Positions 32,899-43,711 are shown, counted from the first letter of the stretch. The stretch: DNA of 64,000 nt from Catellatospora methionotrophica (GCF_011297335.1 NZ_JAAOTJ010000010.1:124001-188000), one strand, 5' to 3'. The notes: generated by a model from the sequence alone, not told the origin. Numbers and translations are program-made.

Positions 32899-34353
32899 AT
32901 GCGAATCGTCCCAGTAGTGCGTGATGTCAGATTCTGGAGCGCCACGCTGCTGGCGGGCGCACTGCTGCTCGGCGGGTGCACGGGCTCGCCGCCCGCGCGC
33001 CCGGGGCCGATGGGCATCGAACCGGGCCTGGAAGGCGACACCCCGGCCGAGGTCGACCTCGCCGGGATCGGGGACCCGTACTTTCCGAACTACGGCAACG
33101 GCGGTTACGACGTCGCGTCGTACGCGCTGAAGGTGACGTTCGACCCGGCGTCCGGGCAGCTCGACGGGACCACGACGGTCAAGGCCAAGGCGACCGTCCC
33201 GCTGGACCGGTTCCATCTCGACCTGATCGGTCTCGACGTCGCGTCCGTGGTGGTCGAGGGCGATCCGGCCGAGGTCAGGCGGGACCGCGACGAGCTGGTG
33301 GTCACCCCGGCCAAGCACATCGACTCGGGGCAGGCGTTCACGGCGGTCGTGAAGTACAGCGGCAAGCCCGGGGAGGTCCGCGCGCGCGACGCCGAGCACA
33401 ACGGCTTCTACGTGAGCAAGGACGGGGCGGTGGCGATCGGCGAGCCGCAGTCCGCGGCGGCCTGGTTCCCGGTCAACGACCACCCGAGCGACAAGGCGCT
33501 GTACACCATCGACCTGACCGTGCCGAACAAGCTGTCCGGGCTGAGCAACGGACTGCTCAAGGGGAAGAAGACCGACGGCGACTGGACCACGTGGAGCTGG
33601 AACGTCACCTCACCGATGGCGTCCTACCTGGCCACGATGGTCGTCGGCGACTACCGGGTGACGCAGACCGAGCACCGGGGCAAGCCCGTGATCTACGCGG
33701 TGGCCTCGGCGATCCCGGCGGGGGAGGCCGACCGCAACCTGGCCCGCACGACGGAGGTCGCCGACTTCCTGGAGGGGCTGTTCGGGCCGTACCCGTTCGA
33801 CGCGTACGGCGGCATCGTCGTCGGCGACAACCGGGTCTCCGACGAGCTGGAGAACCAGACCCGGCCCATCTACCTGCCCAAGACCTGGGAGAAGGGGTCG
33901 GACACGATCATCCTGGCGCACGAGCTGGCGCACCAGTGGTTCGGTGACAGCGTCTCGGTGCAGAACTGGCGCGACATCTGGCTCAACGAGGGCTTCGCGA
34001 CGTACGCCGAGTGGCTGTGGGACGAGCACCAGGGCGGGCGGACCGTGCAGGAGCACTACGACCGGCGCTACCGCGACCGCAAGGACCGGATGTGGCGGGT
34101 GCCCACCGCCGACCCCGGCAGCGACGGCATCTTCTCCAGCAGCGTCTACGAGCGCGGCGCGATGACCCTGCACGCCCTGCGCAAGCTCGTCGGCGACGAC
34201 AGGTTCTTCACCATCATGCGCACCTGGACCGCCGAGCAGCGCGACGGCAACGCCAGCACCGCGGAGTTCGTCACCCTCGCCGAACGCATCGCCGCCCGCC
34301 CCCTCGACGCCTTCTTCCAACCCTGGCTCTACGGCAAAACCCGCCCCGAATGA
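32899..34353 (+). CDS. M1-family metallopeptidase lipoprotein
   Basis: 484 residues, shorter than cytoplasmic aminopeptidase N (about 850), with the first two M1 domains only. The N-terminus has a lipobox LLLGGC, so it should be anchored outside the cell. The zinc site HELAHQWFGD (H341, E342, H345) and E364 in WLNEGF have the exact 18-residue spacing. The substrate-binding exopeptidase motif, GAMEN in the family, is replaced by a DELENQ context. It starts 20 bp after glpD without its own evident promoter, although the function is unrelated. Probably degrades extracellular peptides. Confidence 0.9.
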   Translation: MRIVPVVRDVRFWSATLLAGALLLGGCTGSPPARPGPMGIEPGLEGDTPAEVDLAGIGDPYFPNYGNGGYDVASYALKVTFDPASGQLDGTTTVKAKATVPLDRFHLDLIGLDVASVVVEGDPAEVRRDRDELVVTPAKHIDSGQAFTAVVKYSGKPGEVRARDAEHNGFYVSKDGAVAIGEPQSAAAWFPVNDHPSDKALYTIDLTVPNKLSGLSNGLLKGKKTDGDWTTWSWNVTSPMASYLATMVVGDYRVTQTEHRGKPVIYAVASAIPAGEADRNLARTTEVADFLEGLFGPYPFDAYGGIVVGDNRVSDELENQTRPIYLPKTWEKGSDTIILAHELAHQWFGDSVSVQNWRDIWLNEGFATYAEWLWDEHQGGRTVQEHYDRRYRDRKDRMWRVPTADPGSDGIFSSSVYERGAMTLHALRKLVGDDRFFTIMRTWTAEQRDGNASTAEFVTLAERIAARPLDAFFQPWLYGKTRPE

Positions 34354-34375
34354 CCCACCACCCACCACCCCTGAT

Positions 34376-34440
34376 CCGCAACTCTTAAAAAGTCGCGCCT
34401 ACCCCGGACTCCGGTAGGCGCGACTTTTTAAGAGTTGCGG
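34376..34440. terminator. Long perfect hairpin between convergent genes
   Basis: 28-bp arms at 34376-34403 and 34413-34440 with a 9-nt loop. The outer part contains AACTCTTAAAAAGTCGCGCC, and because it includes A and T runs in both arms it gives a T-rich end for transcripts from either side. It separates the M1 peptidase gene from the convergent ClC gene. Confidence 0.88.
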
Positions 34441-34482
34441 CAGGGGTGTGGGCGGCAGGGGTGTGGGCGGCAGGGGTGTGGG
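34441..34482. repeat. Short tandem repeat, 15-bp unit
   Basis: CAGGGGTGTGGGCGG repeated 2.8 times directly next to the hairpin and just before the stop codon of the ClC gene. Strand-slippage repeats of this kind vary in length between strains. Confidence 0.7.
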
Positions 34483-34483
34483 G

Positions 34484-35809
34484 TCATGGGGCGAGGGGGG
34501 AGTGGTTGAGGCCGTGTTCGGTCAGCTGTTCGGTCATGTAGGCGACGACGGTGGCGATGAGGACCACGGGGGTCATGGCGAAGCCGAGGGGGCCCAGGAG
34601 GAGGACGACGAGGACGACGGCGCTGACGGGGAGGGGGAGCATGGCGACGGTGGCGGCGGCCATGCCGGCGGCCATCGCGGGGACCGCGCCGAAGCCGGGT
34701 AGCGGGCCGGCGAGCACGCCGAGGATGCCGCCGAGGCTGACGGCGGGGAAGATCGGGCCGCCGCGCAGGGCGGCCAGGGACAGCGCGTAGCCGAGGCCCT
34801 TGAAGACGACCAGGGCGACCAGGGCCGCTTCGGGCCAGGCGTGCGGGTCGGCGGCCAGCGCGGCCAGGGTCTGCTGGCCGGACAGCGCCACCTCGGCCGG
34901 GGACCGTCCGGTGAGCAGGGCGTACACGGAGGCGCAGACGCCGACGCCGAGCGCGGCCAGCACCGTCGCCGACAGCGGGCGCGCGGCGACGCGGGGGGCG
35001 AGCTGCTTGGCGAGGCCGCGTACCAGGCGGATGCCGACGGCCGCGACGACCGCCACCGGCAGCGCCCACAGCAGGTCGGCGATGTCGGGGCGGATGACAC
35101 TGCCGGGCGGGATGGGCAGGGTCAGCGAGCCGATGGGCAGGCCGGACCACAGCCCGAGACCGGTGAACACGATCGCGCCGACACCTGCCGCGAGCAGGCA
35201 CGGGATCACCACGGCGGACAGCGCCGCGCCGCTGAGCTGCACCATCTCGATCAGCAGTACGGCAGCGACGATGGGGCTGCCGAAGATGGCGGCGATGGCG
35301 GCCGCCGCGCCCGCGCCGCTGATGATCAGGGCGCGGCGGCTGCCGGGGGCGACGCCGAACGCGTGGGCGGCCAGCAGCGCGAGTCCTCCGCCACCGGCGA
35401 TCAGCGGAGCCTCGGGCCCGAGGACGGCGCCGAGCGGCAGGCTCAGCAGTGCCGCGACCAGCACCCAGGGCAGTTCGGCGGGTTGCGGCGGCGGGCCGCC
35501 CATACCGTCGACGGGGGTGTGCCCGCCGTGGCCGGGCGCCCAGCGGGCCACCGCACCGACGCCCAGCCCGGCCACGGCCAGCAGCGGCAGCGGCCACCAC
35601 CAGGGCGGCTGGTCACCGCCGAACAGGTGCTGCGGGATGGTGTGCCACATCTGGTGCTCGGCGGCGTGCAGGACGGCCAGGAAGCCGAACGCGACCAGCG
35701 ACACCGGCACGCCGAGCAGCCCGGCGATGCCGAGCAGGCGCAGGTAGTCCGGGTGGCGGATCAGCTCCAGGGCGCGATCCCGGACCTGCTGTGGGGACAC
35801 TTCCGACAT
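34484..35809 (-). CDS. ClC-family chloride channel/transporter
   Basis: 441 residues, many membrane spans. Two of the three ClC filter motifs are visible: LGPEAPLIAGGGG (usual GREGP) and GGPIFPAVSLGG (usual GxFxP). The first motif (GSGIP) is not evident and reads HTPVDGMGG at that place, so anion selectivity may differ. The proton glutamate of antiporters is probably the Glu in GPEAP. No CBS domains are attached. The start ATG 35809 follows a short AT-containing leader; upstream lies the terminator of the DUF5996 gene, so it has its own promoter. Confidence 0.88.
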   Translation of the reverse strand: MSEVSPQQVRDRALELIRHPDYLRLLGIAGLLGVPVSLVAFGFLAVLHAAEHQMWHTIPQHLFGGDQPPWWWPLPLLAVAGLGVGAVARWAPGHGGHTPVDGMGGPPPQPAELPWVLVAALLSLPLGAVLGPEAPLIAGGGGLALLAAHAFGVAPGSRRALIISGAGAAAAIAAIFGSPIVAAVLLIEMVQLSGAALSAVVIPCLLAAGVGAIVFTGLGLWSGLPIGSLTLPIPPGSVIRPDIADLLWALPVAVVAAVGIRLVRGLAKQLAPRVAARPLSATVLAALGVGVCASVYALLTGRSPAEVALSGQQTLAALAADPHAWPEAALVALVVFKGLGYALSLAALRGGPIFPAVSLGGILGVLAGPLPGFGAVPAMAAGMAAATVAMLPLPVSAVVLVVLLLGPLGFAMTPVVLIATVVAYMTEQLTEHGLNHSPLAP

Positions 35810-35869
35810 ATAACCACGCTAGGTGTTTCGCCCGGTGAGCGTGGCGGGATGACCGACGTGCCCGGCGGT

Positions 35870-35905
35870 GCTCGTTTCCGGACGCTGAAGCGTCCGGAAA
35901 CGAGC
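35870..35905 (-). terminator. Terminator of the DUF5996 gene
   Basis: GCTCGTTTCCGGACGC (35870-35885), loop TGAA, GCGTCCGGAAACGAGC (35890-35905): a perfect 16-bp stem 6 bp after the stop codon on the minus strand. Confidence 0.82.
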
Positions 35906-35911
35906 CCGTCC

Positions 35912-36826
35912 TCACGCGGCTACCGGTGCCTCCAGGGCGTGCCGGTCCCAGTTGGCCAGTTCTGCTTCGGCCTCGTAGGTGCACTGCAGGAACGCCATCA
36001 GCGTCGCGTCCGGGTCGTCGGCGGTGCGCACCACCTCGTACGGCAGCAGGAACTCGCCCAGTTCCGTGTCGTAGTGGGCCTGCCCCGGCGAGATCGGCCA
36101 GTCCCGGAAGCCGGGCGGCTCGGGGTAGGCGTACGCGTAGAACGCGCCCTCCTCGCCCCCGCCGGGCCAGAAGCCGCAGCTGCTCACCTCGTGGTCGTAG
36201 GCCAGGCGGCTGACCCGGTCGGGGCAGTTGGGCACCCCGCCCGGATGCGGCGGAGCCTCCTCGCCGGAGAACCGGGTCACCGCGAGGTCCAGTGCGCCCC
36301 AGAACAGGTGCACCGGGCTGACCTTGCCCTGGAAGCGGGCCCGGAACGCGGTGAACACCCGGTGCATCTGCACCGTCGCCAGCCAGAACCGGTGGGCGTA
36401 CACCGGGTCGTAGACGCAGTGCTGCTCGTCGGCCGCGAACGGGATCGCCACCGGCAGCTCCACCGGCCGGGCCATGATGTCGACCGGCATGCCGAGCGCG
36501 TCCAGTTGCAGCATCACGGCCGCGTAGAAGTCGGCGACACTGCGCGGGCGCAGCTCCACCTCGCGGCTCTCGCCGCCGGTGGTGTGCAGGTCGAGCACGT
36601 GCCGCTGGAAGTCGAAGGTGATCTCCAGCCCGGCGGATCCGTACGGCATCAGCGACGTGGTGAAGCCGCGGGTGGAGACGTAGAGCGGCACCTGCCACCA
36701 GTGGTTGATCATCGGTTCGAGTGCCAGCCGCACCTTGCCCACGACCTGGGTCCACAGGTGCAGCGTGTCCCGCGTGTCCGACCACTGCGCGAGCGTCAAC
36801 GCAGGCCAGACTCCCTTGCTGGTCAC
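35912..36826 (-). CDS. DUF5996 family protein
   Basis: 304 residues, full family length. The N-terminus WSDTRDTLHLWTQVVGKVRL, the NHWWQVPLYVSTRG stretch and the later VHLFWGALDLAVTRFSG are typical of the DUF5996 family in bacteria. No signal peptide or membrane span. Function unknown. The start GTG 36826 is the first in-frame codon before the conserved WP-x-L-x-W segment and has only a weak ribosome-binding site. It is divergent from the ATPase gene at 36898, with just 71 bp between start codons. Confidence 0.85.
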   Translation of the reverse strand: MTSKGVWPALTLAQWSDTRDTLHLWTQVVGKVRLALEPMINHWWQVPLYVSTRGFTTSLMPYGSAGLEITFDFQRHVLDLHTTGGESREVELRPRSVADFYAAVMLQLDALGMPVDIMARPVELPVAIPFAADEQHCVYDPVYAHRFWLATVQMHRVFTAFRARFQGKVSPVHLFWGALDLAVTRFSGEEAPPHPGGVPNCPDRVSRLAYDHEVSSCGFWPGGGEEGAFYAYAYPEPPGFRDWPISPGQAHYDTELGEFLLPYEVVRTADDPDATLMAFLQCTYEAEAELANWDRHALEAPVAA

Positions 36827-36897
36827 CTGTCCAGCATGCCGGAGCCGGGCCGGGCGCGGCGGCCGTTCGGCGCGGTCGGCGGCGTTACCGTCGGTGG

Positions 36898-37668
36898 ATG
36901 GCGAAGGCGGACGGCGGGTTTCTGCGGTGGGTGGAACTCGACGAGGACGGGGCGGACCTGACGGCGTACCCGTTCGCGCTGCCCGTGGTGGCCGGGTTGC
37001 GCAAGGCGGGGCGGCTGGAACTGGACCCGAAGGTGACGTTCCTGGTCGGCGACAACGGCACGGGCAAGTCGACGCTGATCGAGGCGATCGCCGTGGCGGC
37101 CGGGTTCAACCCGGAGGGCGGCTCGCAGAACTTCGCCTTCGCGACCCGCGCCAGCGAGTCCGTGCTCGGCCGGCACCTGACGCTGGTCCGCGGTCTGCGC
37201 AAGCCACGCACCGGGTTCTTCCTGCGGGCGGAGTCGTTCTACAACGTCGCCACCGAGATCGAGCGGCTGCAGGCGCAGGGCTCCTACGGCGGCCACAGCC
37301 CGCACGAGCGCTCGCACGGCGAGTCGTTCCTGGACCTGGTCACGCACCGGTTCGGGCCGCAGGGGCTTTACCTGCTCGACGAGCCGGAGGCGGCGCTGTC
37401 GGTGTACGGCTGCCTGGCCGTGATCGCCCGCATCCAGGAGCTGACCGCGCAGGGCTCGCAGTTCGTGATCGCCACGCACTCGCCGATCCTGCTGGCCGTT
37501 CCCCGGGCGCGCATCCTGCAGTTCGACGGCGCGGGCGCGATCACCCCGGTCGGCTTCGACGAGGCCGAGCCCGTGGCACTGACCCGGTCGTTCCTGGCCG
37601 AGCCGCGGCTGTACCTGCACCACCTGCTGTCCGGGCCGGACCCGGACAGCAGACGGGACGTGGGCTAG
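36898..37668 (+). CDS. AAA/ABC-type ATPase of the RecF-like class
   Basis: 256 residues. A complete nucleotide-binding set: Walker A VGDNGTGKST, a signature-like SHGESF, Walker B GLYLLDEPEAAL and the switch His in IATHSP. There is no membrane domain, so it is a soluble single-domain ATPase of the type annotated as AAA_23/ABC-ATP predicted. Such proteins are common as orphans in actinobacteria and their role is not settled. ATG 36898 is chosen because upstream in-frame sequence has no homology. It overlaps the convergent methyltransferase by the four bases CTAG, which are a stop codon for both genes. Confidence 0.85.
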   Translation: MAKADGGFLRWVELDEDGADLTAYPFALPVVAGLRKAGRLELDPKVTFLVGDNGTGKSTLIEAIAVAAGFNPEGGSQNFAFATRASESVLGRHLTLVRGLRKPRTGFFLRAESFYNVATEIERLQAQGSYGGHSPHERSHGESFLDLVTHRFGPQGLYLLDEPEAALSVYGCLAVIARIQELTAQGSQFVIATHSPILLAVPRARILQFDGAGAITPVGFDEAEPVALTRSFLAEPRLYLHHLLSGPDPDSRRDVG

Positions 37669-38330
37669 CCGCCGAGCTGGAACACGTTGATGCGGCTGAG
37701 CTGCGCGTCGATGAAGGTCAGCGCGCTTTCCGCGTCGTACGTGGCCACCAGCGTCAGCTCCGTGGTGGGCAGGTAGTCCCGGCCCGGATCGCCGACCAGC
37801 ACCCGCGCGCCGCGGTCGGCGGCCCGCCGCAGGAACGGCAGCACCCGCTCGGCCATCTCGTCGCTGTAGAACACGTCCCCGGCCAGCACGAGGTCGGCGT
37901 CGCCGCCGTCACCGTCGAGCAGGTCGCCCTGTCGGCCTGTCACGGTCACCCCGTTGGCCCGCGCGTTCAGCTCGACCGCCGCGATGGCGTACGGGTCGAT
38001 GTCGTTGGCGGTCACCGTGGCCGCCCCGGCCAGCCCGGCCGCGATCCCGGCGAGGCCGGAGCCCGCGGCGAGGTCGAGCACCCGGCGTCCGCGCGCCACC
38101 TCGGGGTTGTCCAGGACATAGCGCGCCACGCCCTGGCCACCGGCCCAGGCGGACGCCCAGAACGGCGTCGTCAGGGCCTGCCCCGCCTCGGCTTCCATCC
38201 GGGCCCACCACACGATCGCGTCGACCGCGAGGTGCAGGCGGATCTCGGGCACGAGCGGCACGGGGGTCAGGCTGAGCCGGTCCAGCCCGTCGCTGTGCGC
38301 GGGGAGTGTCTTGTCCTTGAGGTCGTGCAT
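37665..38330 (-). CDS. Class I SAM-dependent methyltransferase, METTL20/PrmA-like
   Basis: 221 residues from ATG 38330. The N-terminal PEIRLHLAVDAIVWW region and TPFWASAWAGGQGVARY are like those of small lysine methyltransferases of the ETF-beta/L11 type. Motif I is VLDLAAGSGLAGIAA, with the acidic VTANDIDPYA next and LVLAGDVFYS as the post-I motif. It probably methylates a protein side chain, but the target is not shown. Start choice is uncertain: an in-frame upstream ATG at 38384 would add 18 residues. It ends on the CTAG shared with the ATPase gene. Confidence 0.83.
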   Translation of the reverse strand: MHDLKDKTLPAHSDGLDRLSLTPVPLVPEIRLHLAVDAIVWWARMEAEAGQALTTPFWASAWAGGQGVARYVLDNPEVARGRRVLDLAAGSGLAGIAAGLAGAATVTANDIDPYAIAAVELNARANGVTVTGRQGDLLDGDGGDADLVLAGDVFYSDEMAERVLPFLRRAADRGARVLVGDPGRDYLPTTELTLVATYDAESALTFIDAQLSRINVFQLGG

Positions 38331-38518
38331 TGCGTAATCAACGCGACCTGTCACCCGCTCAGCATGCCGGACTCGTCGCTCCATCGGTCGCAGAATCGCC
38401 CTGTTCGTCGGCAAAAGTCATCCTTCCCGTGCATGGCGCGCTAGGGTCAGCGGTTGTGGGGCAATGGCCGCACCGCGCAGTGCGGTGCGGGGCAGTCGAC
38501 GGCCCCTGAGAGGGATTC

Positions 38519-38722
38519 ATGGCAACCGGCACCGTCAAGTGGTTCAACGCTGAGAAGGGCTTCGGCTTCATCGAGCAGGACGGCGGGGGTGCGGACGTTT
38601 TCGTCCACTACTCCGCCATCTCCGGTGGCGGATACCGCGAGCTCCAAGAGGGCCAGCAGGTCGAGTTCGAGGTCACCCAGGGCCAGAAGGGCCCGCAGGC
38701 GGCCAACGTTCACCCGCTCTGA
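38519..38722 (+). CDS. cspA: Cold-shock protein
   Basis: 67 residues, the normal size. Both RNA-binding motifs are intact: KGFGFI (RNP1) and VFVHYSAI (RNP2). ATG 38519 follows GAGAGGG. It binds single-stranded RNA/DNA and acts as an RNA chaperone. It stands alone, with a strong terminator 12 bp after the stop. Confidence 0.97.
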   Translation: MATGTVKWFNAEKGFGFIEQDGGGADVFVHYSAISGGGYRELQEGQQVEFEVTQGQKGPQAANVHPL

Positions 38723-38734
38723 TCAGTGCAGCAC

Positions 38735-38775
38735 AAGGGCGTCCCCGTCACCGTACAGGTGACGGGGACGCCCTT
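38735..38775. terminator. Terminator between cspA and lon
   Basis: AAGGGCGTCCCCGTCACC (38735-38752), loop GTACA, GGTGACGGGGACGCCCTT (38758-38775): a perfect 18-bp stem ending in TT, between convergent genes, so it may work both ways. Confidence 0.9.
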
Positions 38776-38792
38776 CCCGTTCGGCCCCGACG

Positions 38793-41141
<2,349 letters not shown>

Positions 41142-41163
41142 CGTCGACACCTGCCATTCTGAA

Positions 41164-41184
41164 CTTGAGTCTTACCCACTCAAG
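41164..41184. promoter_or_regulatory. HAIR operator (HspR-binding site) of lon
   Basis: CTTGAGT, 7 bp (CTTACCC), ACTCAAG: an exact match to the HspR-associated inverted repeat. HspR with DnaK represses such genes and releases them on heat shock. Confidence 0.93.
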
Positions 41185-41196
41185 TCCAGGACGACC

Positions 41197-41216
41197 TTGG
41201 TTGTTCCCTCAACCAA
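41197..41216. promoter_or_regulatory. Second inverted repeat upstream of lon
   Basis: TTGGTTG, 6 bp, CAACCAA, lying 12 bp further upstream than the HAIR site. It could be an additional operator or part of the promoter region; I do not recognise its binding protein. Confidence 0.4.
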
Positions 41217-41269
41217 AGCGTGTGACCCACGCCACTCCCGCCCCGCGCTCCGCTCGCACCCCGCATCAT

Positions 41270-41344
41270 GATCGTCCGCCTTGCCTGGCAGGTGTGCGTA
41301 TCTCGCGGCGCCATGCGCACAGGTGCCAGGCAAGTCGGACGATC
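41270..41344. repeat. Dispersed palindromic element, copy B
   Basis: 21-bp arms at 41270-41290 and 41324-41344 pair with a single mismatch, and an inner TGTGCG/CGCACA pair extends the stem. The arm TTGCCTGGCA and the flanking GTCCG/CGGAC surround the same core as copy A at 4544-4604; in the matching orientation both read GACTTGCCAGGCACC at one end and ACCTGCC[A/T]GGCAAG at the other. It lies between the divergent lon control region and the end of the membrane protein gene (41389). Confidence 0.78.
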
Positions 41345-41388
41345 GAGGACCGGGCAACGGCCTCAACGGCGGCAACCCGCCGTGCGGG

Positions 41389-42222
41389 TCAGCAATTCCC
41401 GCGCGGGATGTACAGGGGCCGGTCGGTCTCCTCGGCACCGGGCGCGCCGACGAGCGCGGCCTCGACCAGCGTCGCCTCGACCAGCGTGGCCTCGGCGTGG
41501 CTGGGCTCGGGCGTGTCGGCGGGTTCGGCCTGGCTCCCGGACTCGCCGTGGACCTCGGCTGCGGCCTGGCCGGGCTCGGCGTGGCCCTCGGGTGCGGGCT
41601 GGCCGCCGGGCGCGGTGTGGATCTCGACCTCGGTCTGGCTCGCGTTCTCGACGTCGGCGGCCCCGGCAGCGGGCGCGGCTTCGGAGCGCGCCGCGGGCAC
41701 GGACGGCGTCCCCTGGTCGGCCGCGGGCGCGGCTTCGGCGGGTGCGGCCGGGGTGTCGAAGGAGGCGGCGCCCGCGGCCATCATCGCCGCGAACTCGTCC
41801 GTGGCCGACGGCTCGGCCGCGGGCAGCTCGGCGGCGAGCGCGGCGGACGTGCCCGGCTTCGGGGCGAGCAGGCCGATGGCCAGGCCGGTGATCACCGGCA
41901 TCACCGAGTAGGAGGACGCGACGTCGGTGAAGTAGACGTCCAGGCCGATGTTGAACGCGCCGCCCAGGTAGAGGCCCAGATCACCGGCGGTGGTGACGGC
42001 CGCCCAGACCAGGCCGACGAAAACGCCCTCGGGGCCCGCCGCGTCGGGGCGCTTACGCAGGTAACGGACGGCGAAGCCGAGGACCAGCGCGACCATCGTG
42101 GTCAGCTTGATCGACTCGTACAGTGCCTCGTGCTTGCCCTCGGCGGGCAGCAGGATCAGCGAGATGCCGACCATGCCGAGCCACACTCCCAGCCCGTATC
42201 CGAGCACGCGCGACGACCTCAT
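41389..42222 (-). CDS. Hypothetical membrane protein with long disordered tail
   Basis: 277 residues. The start ATG 42222 follows a perfect AGGAGG with good spacing, so the extra 11 residues of the open frame upstream are rejected. About the first 130 residues hold four hydrophobic segments (GVWLGMVGISLILL, LTTMVALVLGFAV, GVFVGLVWAAVTTAGDLGLY, SVMPVITGLAIGLL). The remaining half is rich in Ala, Glu, Pro and Ser with near-repeats such as ATLVEATLVEAALV, so probably unstructured and cytoplasmic, ending in PRGNC. No family is recognised. Related short repeats in the DNA (15-bp units around 41440-41500) mean that the tail length may vary. Confidence 0.72.
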   Translation of the reverse strand: MRSSRVLGYGLGVWLGMVGISLILLPAEGKHEALYESIKLTTMVALVLGFAVRYLRKRPDAAGPEGVFVGLVWAAVTTAGDLGLYLGGAFNIGLDVYFTDVASSYSVMPVITGLAIGLLAPKPGTSAALAAELPAAEPSATDEFAAMMAAGAASFDTPAAPAEAAPAADQGTPSVPAARSEAAPAAGAADVENASQTEVEIHTAPGGQPAPEGHAEPGQAAAEVHGESGSQAEPADTPEPSHAEATLVEATLVEAALVGAPGAEETDRPLYIPRGNC

Positions 42223-42359
42223 GGGCGATTCCTCCTTTTGACGCGGGATTCTCACCTTGCTAACCGTTGTGGGCGGTGTGAGGTCGCTGCCCCGGCCGGG
42301 CTGGTGTGTGTCCCGCTGCGGTTAGCCCAGTGGCCGTGGCCCCTGGGCTGCCCGTCGGG

Positions 42360-43607
42360 CTAGGCGACCAGCGCGGGCGCGAGTTCGGCTGAGCGGCCGG
42401 CGACCGCGCCGCCGATCAGGTCCAAGGCTTGGGCGTACGCCATCGGTGGCAGTCGCCGCCCGTCGCGCAGCCGCAGCGAGACCTCGCCCGCGTCGGCCTC
42501 GCGGGAGCCGATGACCGCCAGATAGGGAACCCGCCGCTGCGAGGCCTCGCGGATGCGCAGCCCCAGTGAGCCGTCGAAGCTTACCGACGCCCGCAGCCCG
42601 GCGCGTTGCGCCTGGTCGGCGAACTGCCGCGCGGCCGCGTCCTGGTCCTCGCCGACCGGGGCGACGGCCAGCTGCACGGGCGCGTACCAGGCCGGGAACG
42701 CCCCCTGGTGCACCTCCAGCAGGTGCGCCATCAGCCGCTCCATGCTGCCGACGATGCTGCGGTGCACCATCACGGGCCGGGCCGGGTTGCCGTCCCGGCC
42801 GGTGAACGACAGGTCGAACCGCTCCGGCTGCGCGAAGTCCACCTGCACGGTGGCCAGGGTCCACTCCCGACCCGCCAGATCCCGTACCTGAATGTCGATC
42901 TTCGGCCCGTAGAACGCGGCCTCGCCCGGCGCCTCCTCGAACGGCACCCCCGCCTGCACCAGGGCGTCGCGCAGCAGCGCCTCGGCCCGCGCCCAGTCCT
43001 CGTCCGCGCCCAGGTAGCCCGCCCCCGGCCCGCGCAGCGACAGCCGGTAGCCGTCGGCCGCGAAGCCCAGCGCCGGATGGATCCGCGCGCACATCTCCAG
43101 CACCAGCGCGACCTCGGCGCCGACCTGGTCGAGCGAGCAGAACACGTGCGCGTCGTTGAGCGAGATCGCCCGCACCCTGCTCAGCCCGCCGACGACGCCG
43201 GAGCGCTCGGCGCGGTACATGCCGCCGATCTCGGCGATGCGCACCGGCAGCTCGCGGTAGGACCGGCCACGGGAGCCGAACACCATCGCGTGGTGCGGGC
43301 ACAGGCTCGGGCGCAGCATCAGCGCCTCGGCGTCGTCGTCCGGGGCGTCAGGATCGTCGGACATCGCCGGGAACATGTCGTCGCCGAACTTGGCCAGGTG
43401 CCCCGACCTCTGGAACATCTGGCGTTTGGCCAGCGGCGGTGAGTAGACGTGCTGGTATCCGGCGAGGCGTTCCTCCTCGCGGACATGCTCCTCGATGGCG
43501 TGGCGGGCGGCGGCCCCGGCGGGCAGCCACAGCGGCAGCCCCGCGCCGATCATCGGCTCGGAGTGGTAGATCTCGAGTTCGCGGCCGAGGCGGCGGTGGT
43601 CCTTCAC
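42360..43607 (-). CDS. thrS: Short threonyl-tRNA synthetase-like protein
   Basis: 415 residues: class II synthetase core plus anticodon-binding domain, without the N-terminal TGS and editing domains of the normal 640-residue enzyme. Zinc/threonine site residues are present (Cys and His in RPSLCPHHAMVF, His in MVHRSIVGSMERL). Motif 2 reads YRAERSGVVGGLSRVR, and the C-terminal part (YLAVIGSREADAGEVSLRLRDG) is the tRNA anticodon domain. GTG 43607 follows AGGGAG; ATG 43643 is possible. Such second ThrRS copies can be stress-induced or inhibitor-resistant forms; lack of editing may allow Ser mischarging unless edited in trans. Upstream is a threonine-rich leader peptide with a hairpin, so it is probably induced on threonine starvation. 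Confidence 0.88.
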   Translation of the reverse strand: MKDHRRLGRELEIYHSEPMIGAGLPLWLPAGAAARHAIEEHVREEERLAGYQHVYSPPLAKRQMFQRSGHLAKFGDDMFPAMSDDPDAPDDDAEALMLRPSLCPHHAMVFGSRGRSYRELPVRIAEIGGMYRAERSGVVGGLSRVRAISLNDAHVFCSLDQVGAEVALVLEMCARIHPALGFAADGYRLSLRGPGAGYLGADEDWARAEALLRDALVQAGVPFEEAPGEAAFYGPKIDIQVRDLAGREWTLATVQVDFAQPERFDLSFTGRDGNPARPVMVHRSIVGSMERLMAHLLEVHQGAFPAWYAPVQLAVAPVGEDQDAAARQFADQAQRAGLRASVSFDGSLGLRIREASQRRVPYLAVIGSREADAGEVSLRLRDGRRLPPMAYAQALDLIGGAVAGRSAELAPALVA

Positions 43608-43662
43608 GGTGTGCTCCCTGGGTGAGAAACGGCCGGGGCACACGTGGGGCGGATACGCGTCA

Positions 43663-43686
43663 GCCCCGGGGCGTGTGCCCCGGGGC
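43663..43686 (-). terminator. Attenuator-like hairpin upstream of thrS-like gene
   Basis: GCCCCGGGG (43663-43671) and CCCCGGGGC (43678-43686), a 9-bp all-GC stem with a 6-nt loop, between the leader peptide stop (43712) and the synthetase start (43607). Its CCCGG segments could also pair with the hairpin at 43725-43744, giving mutually exclusive structures. Confidence 0.6.
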
Positions 43687-43711
43687 CGACGGTCGACTGA
43701 AGTTCAGCAGG

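Noticed and set aside
24454-33000. Whole PTS/DHA and glycerol region as horizontally acquired
   Set aside because: Base composition and codon use match the neighbours, and no integrase, tRNA junction or direct repeats frame it.
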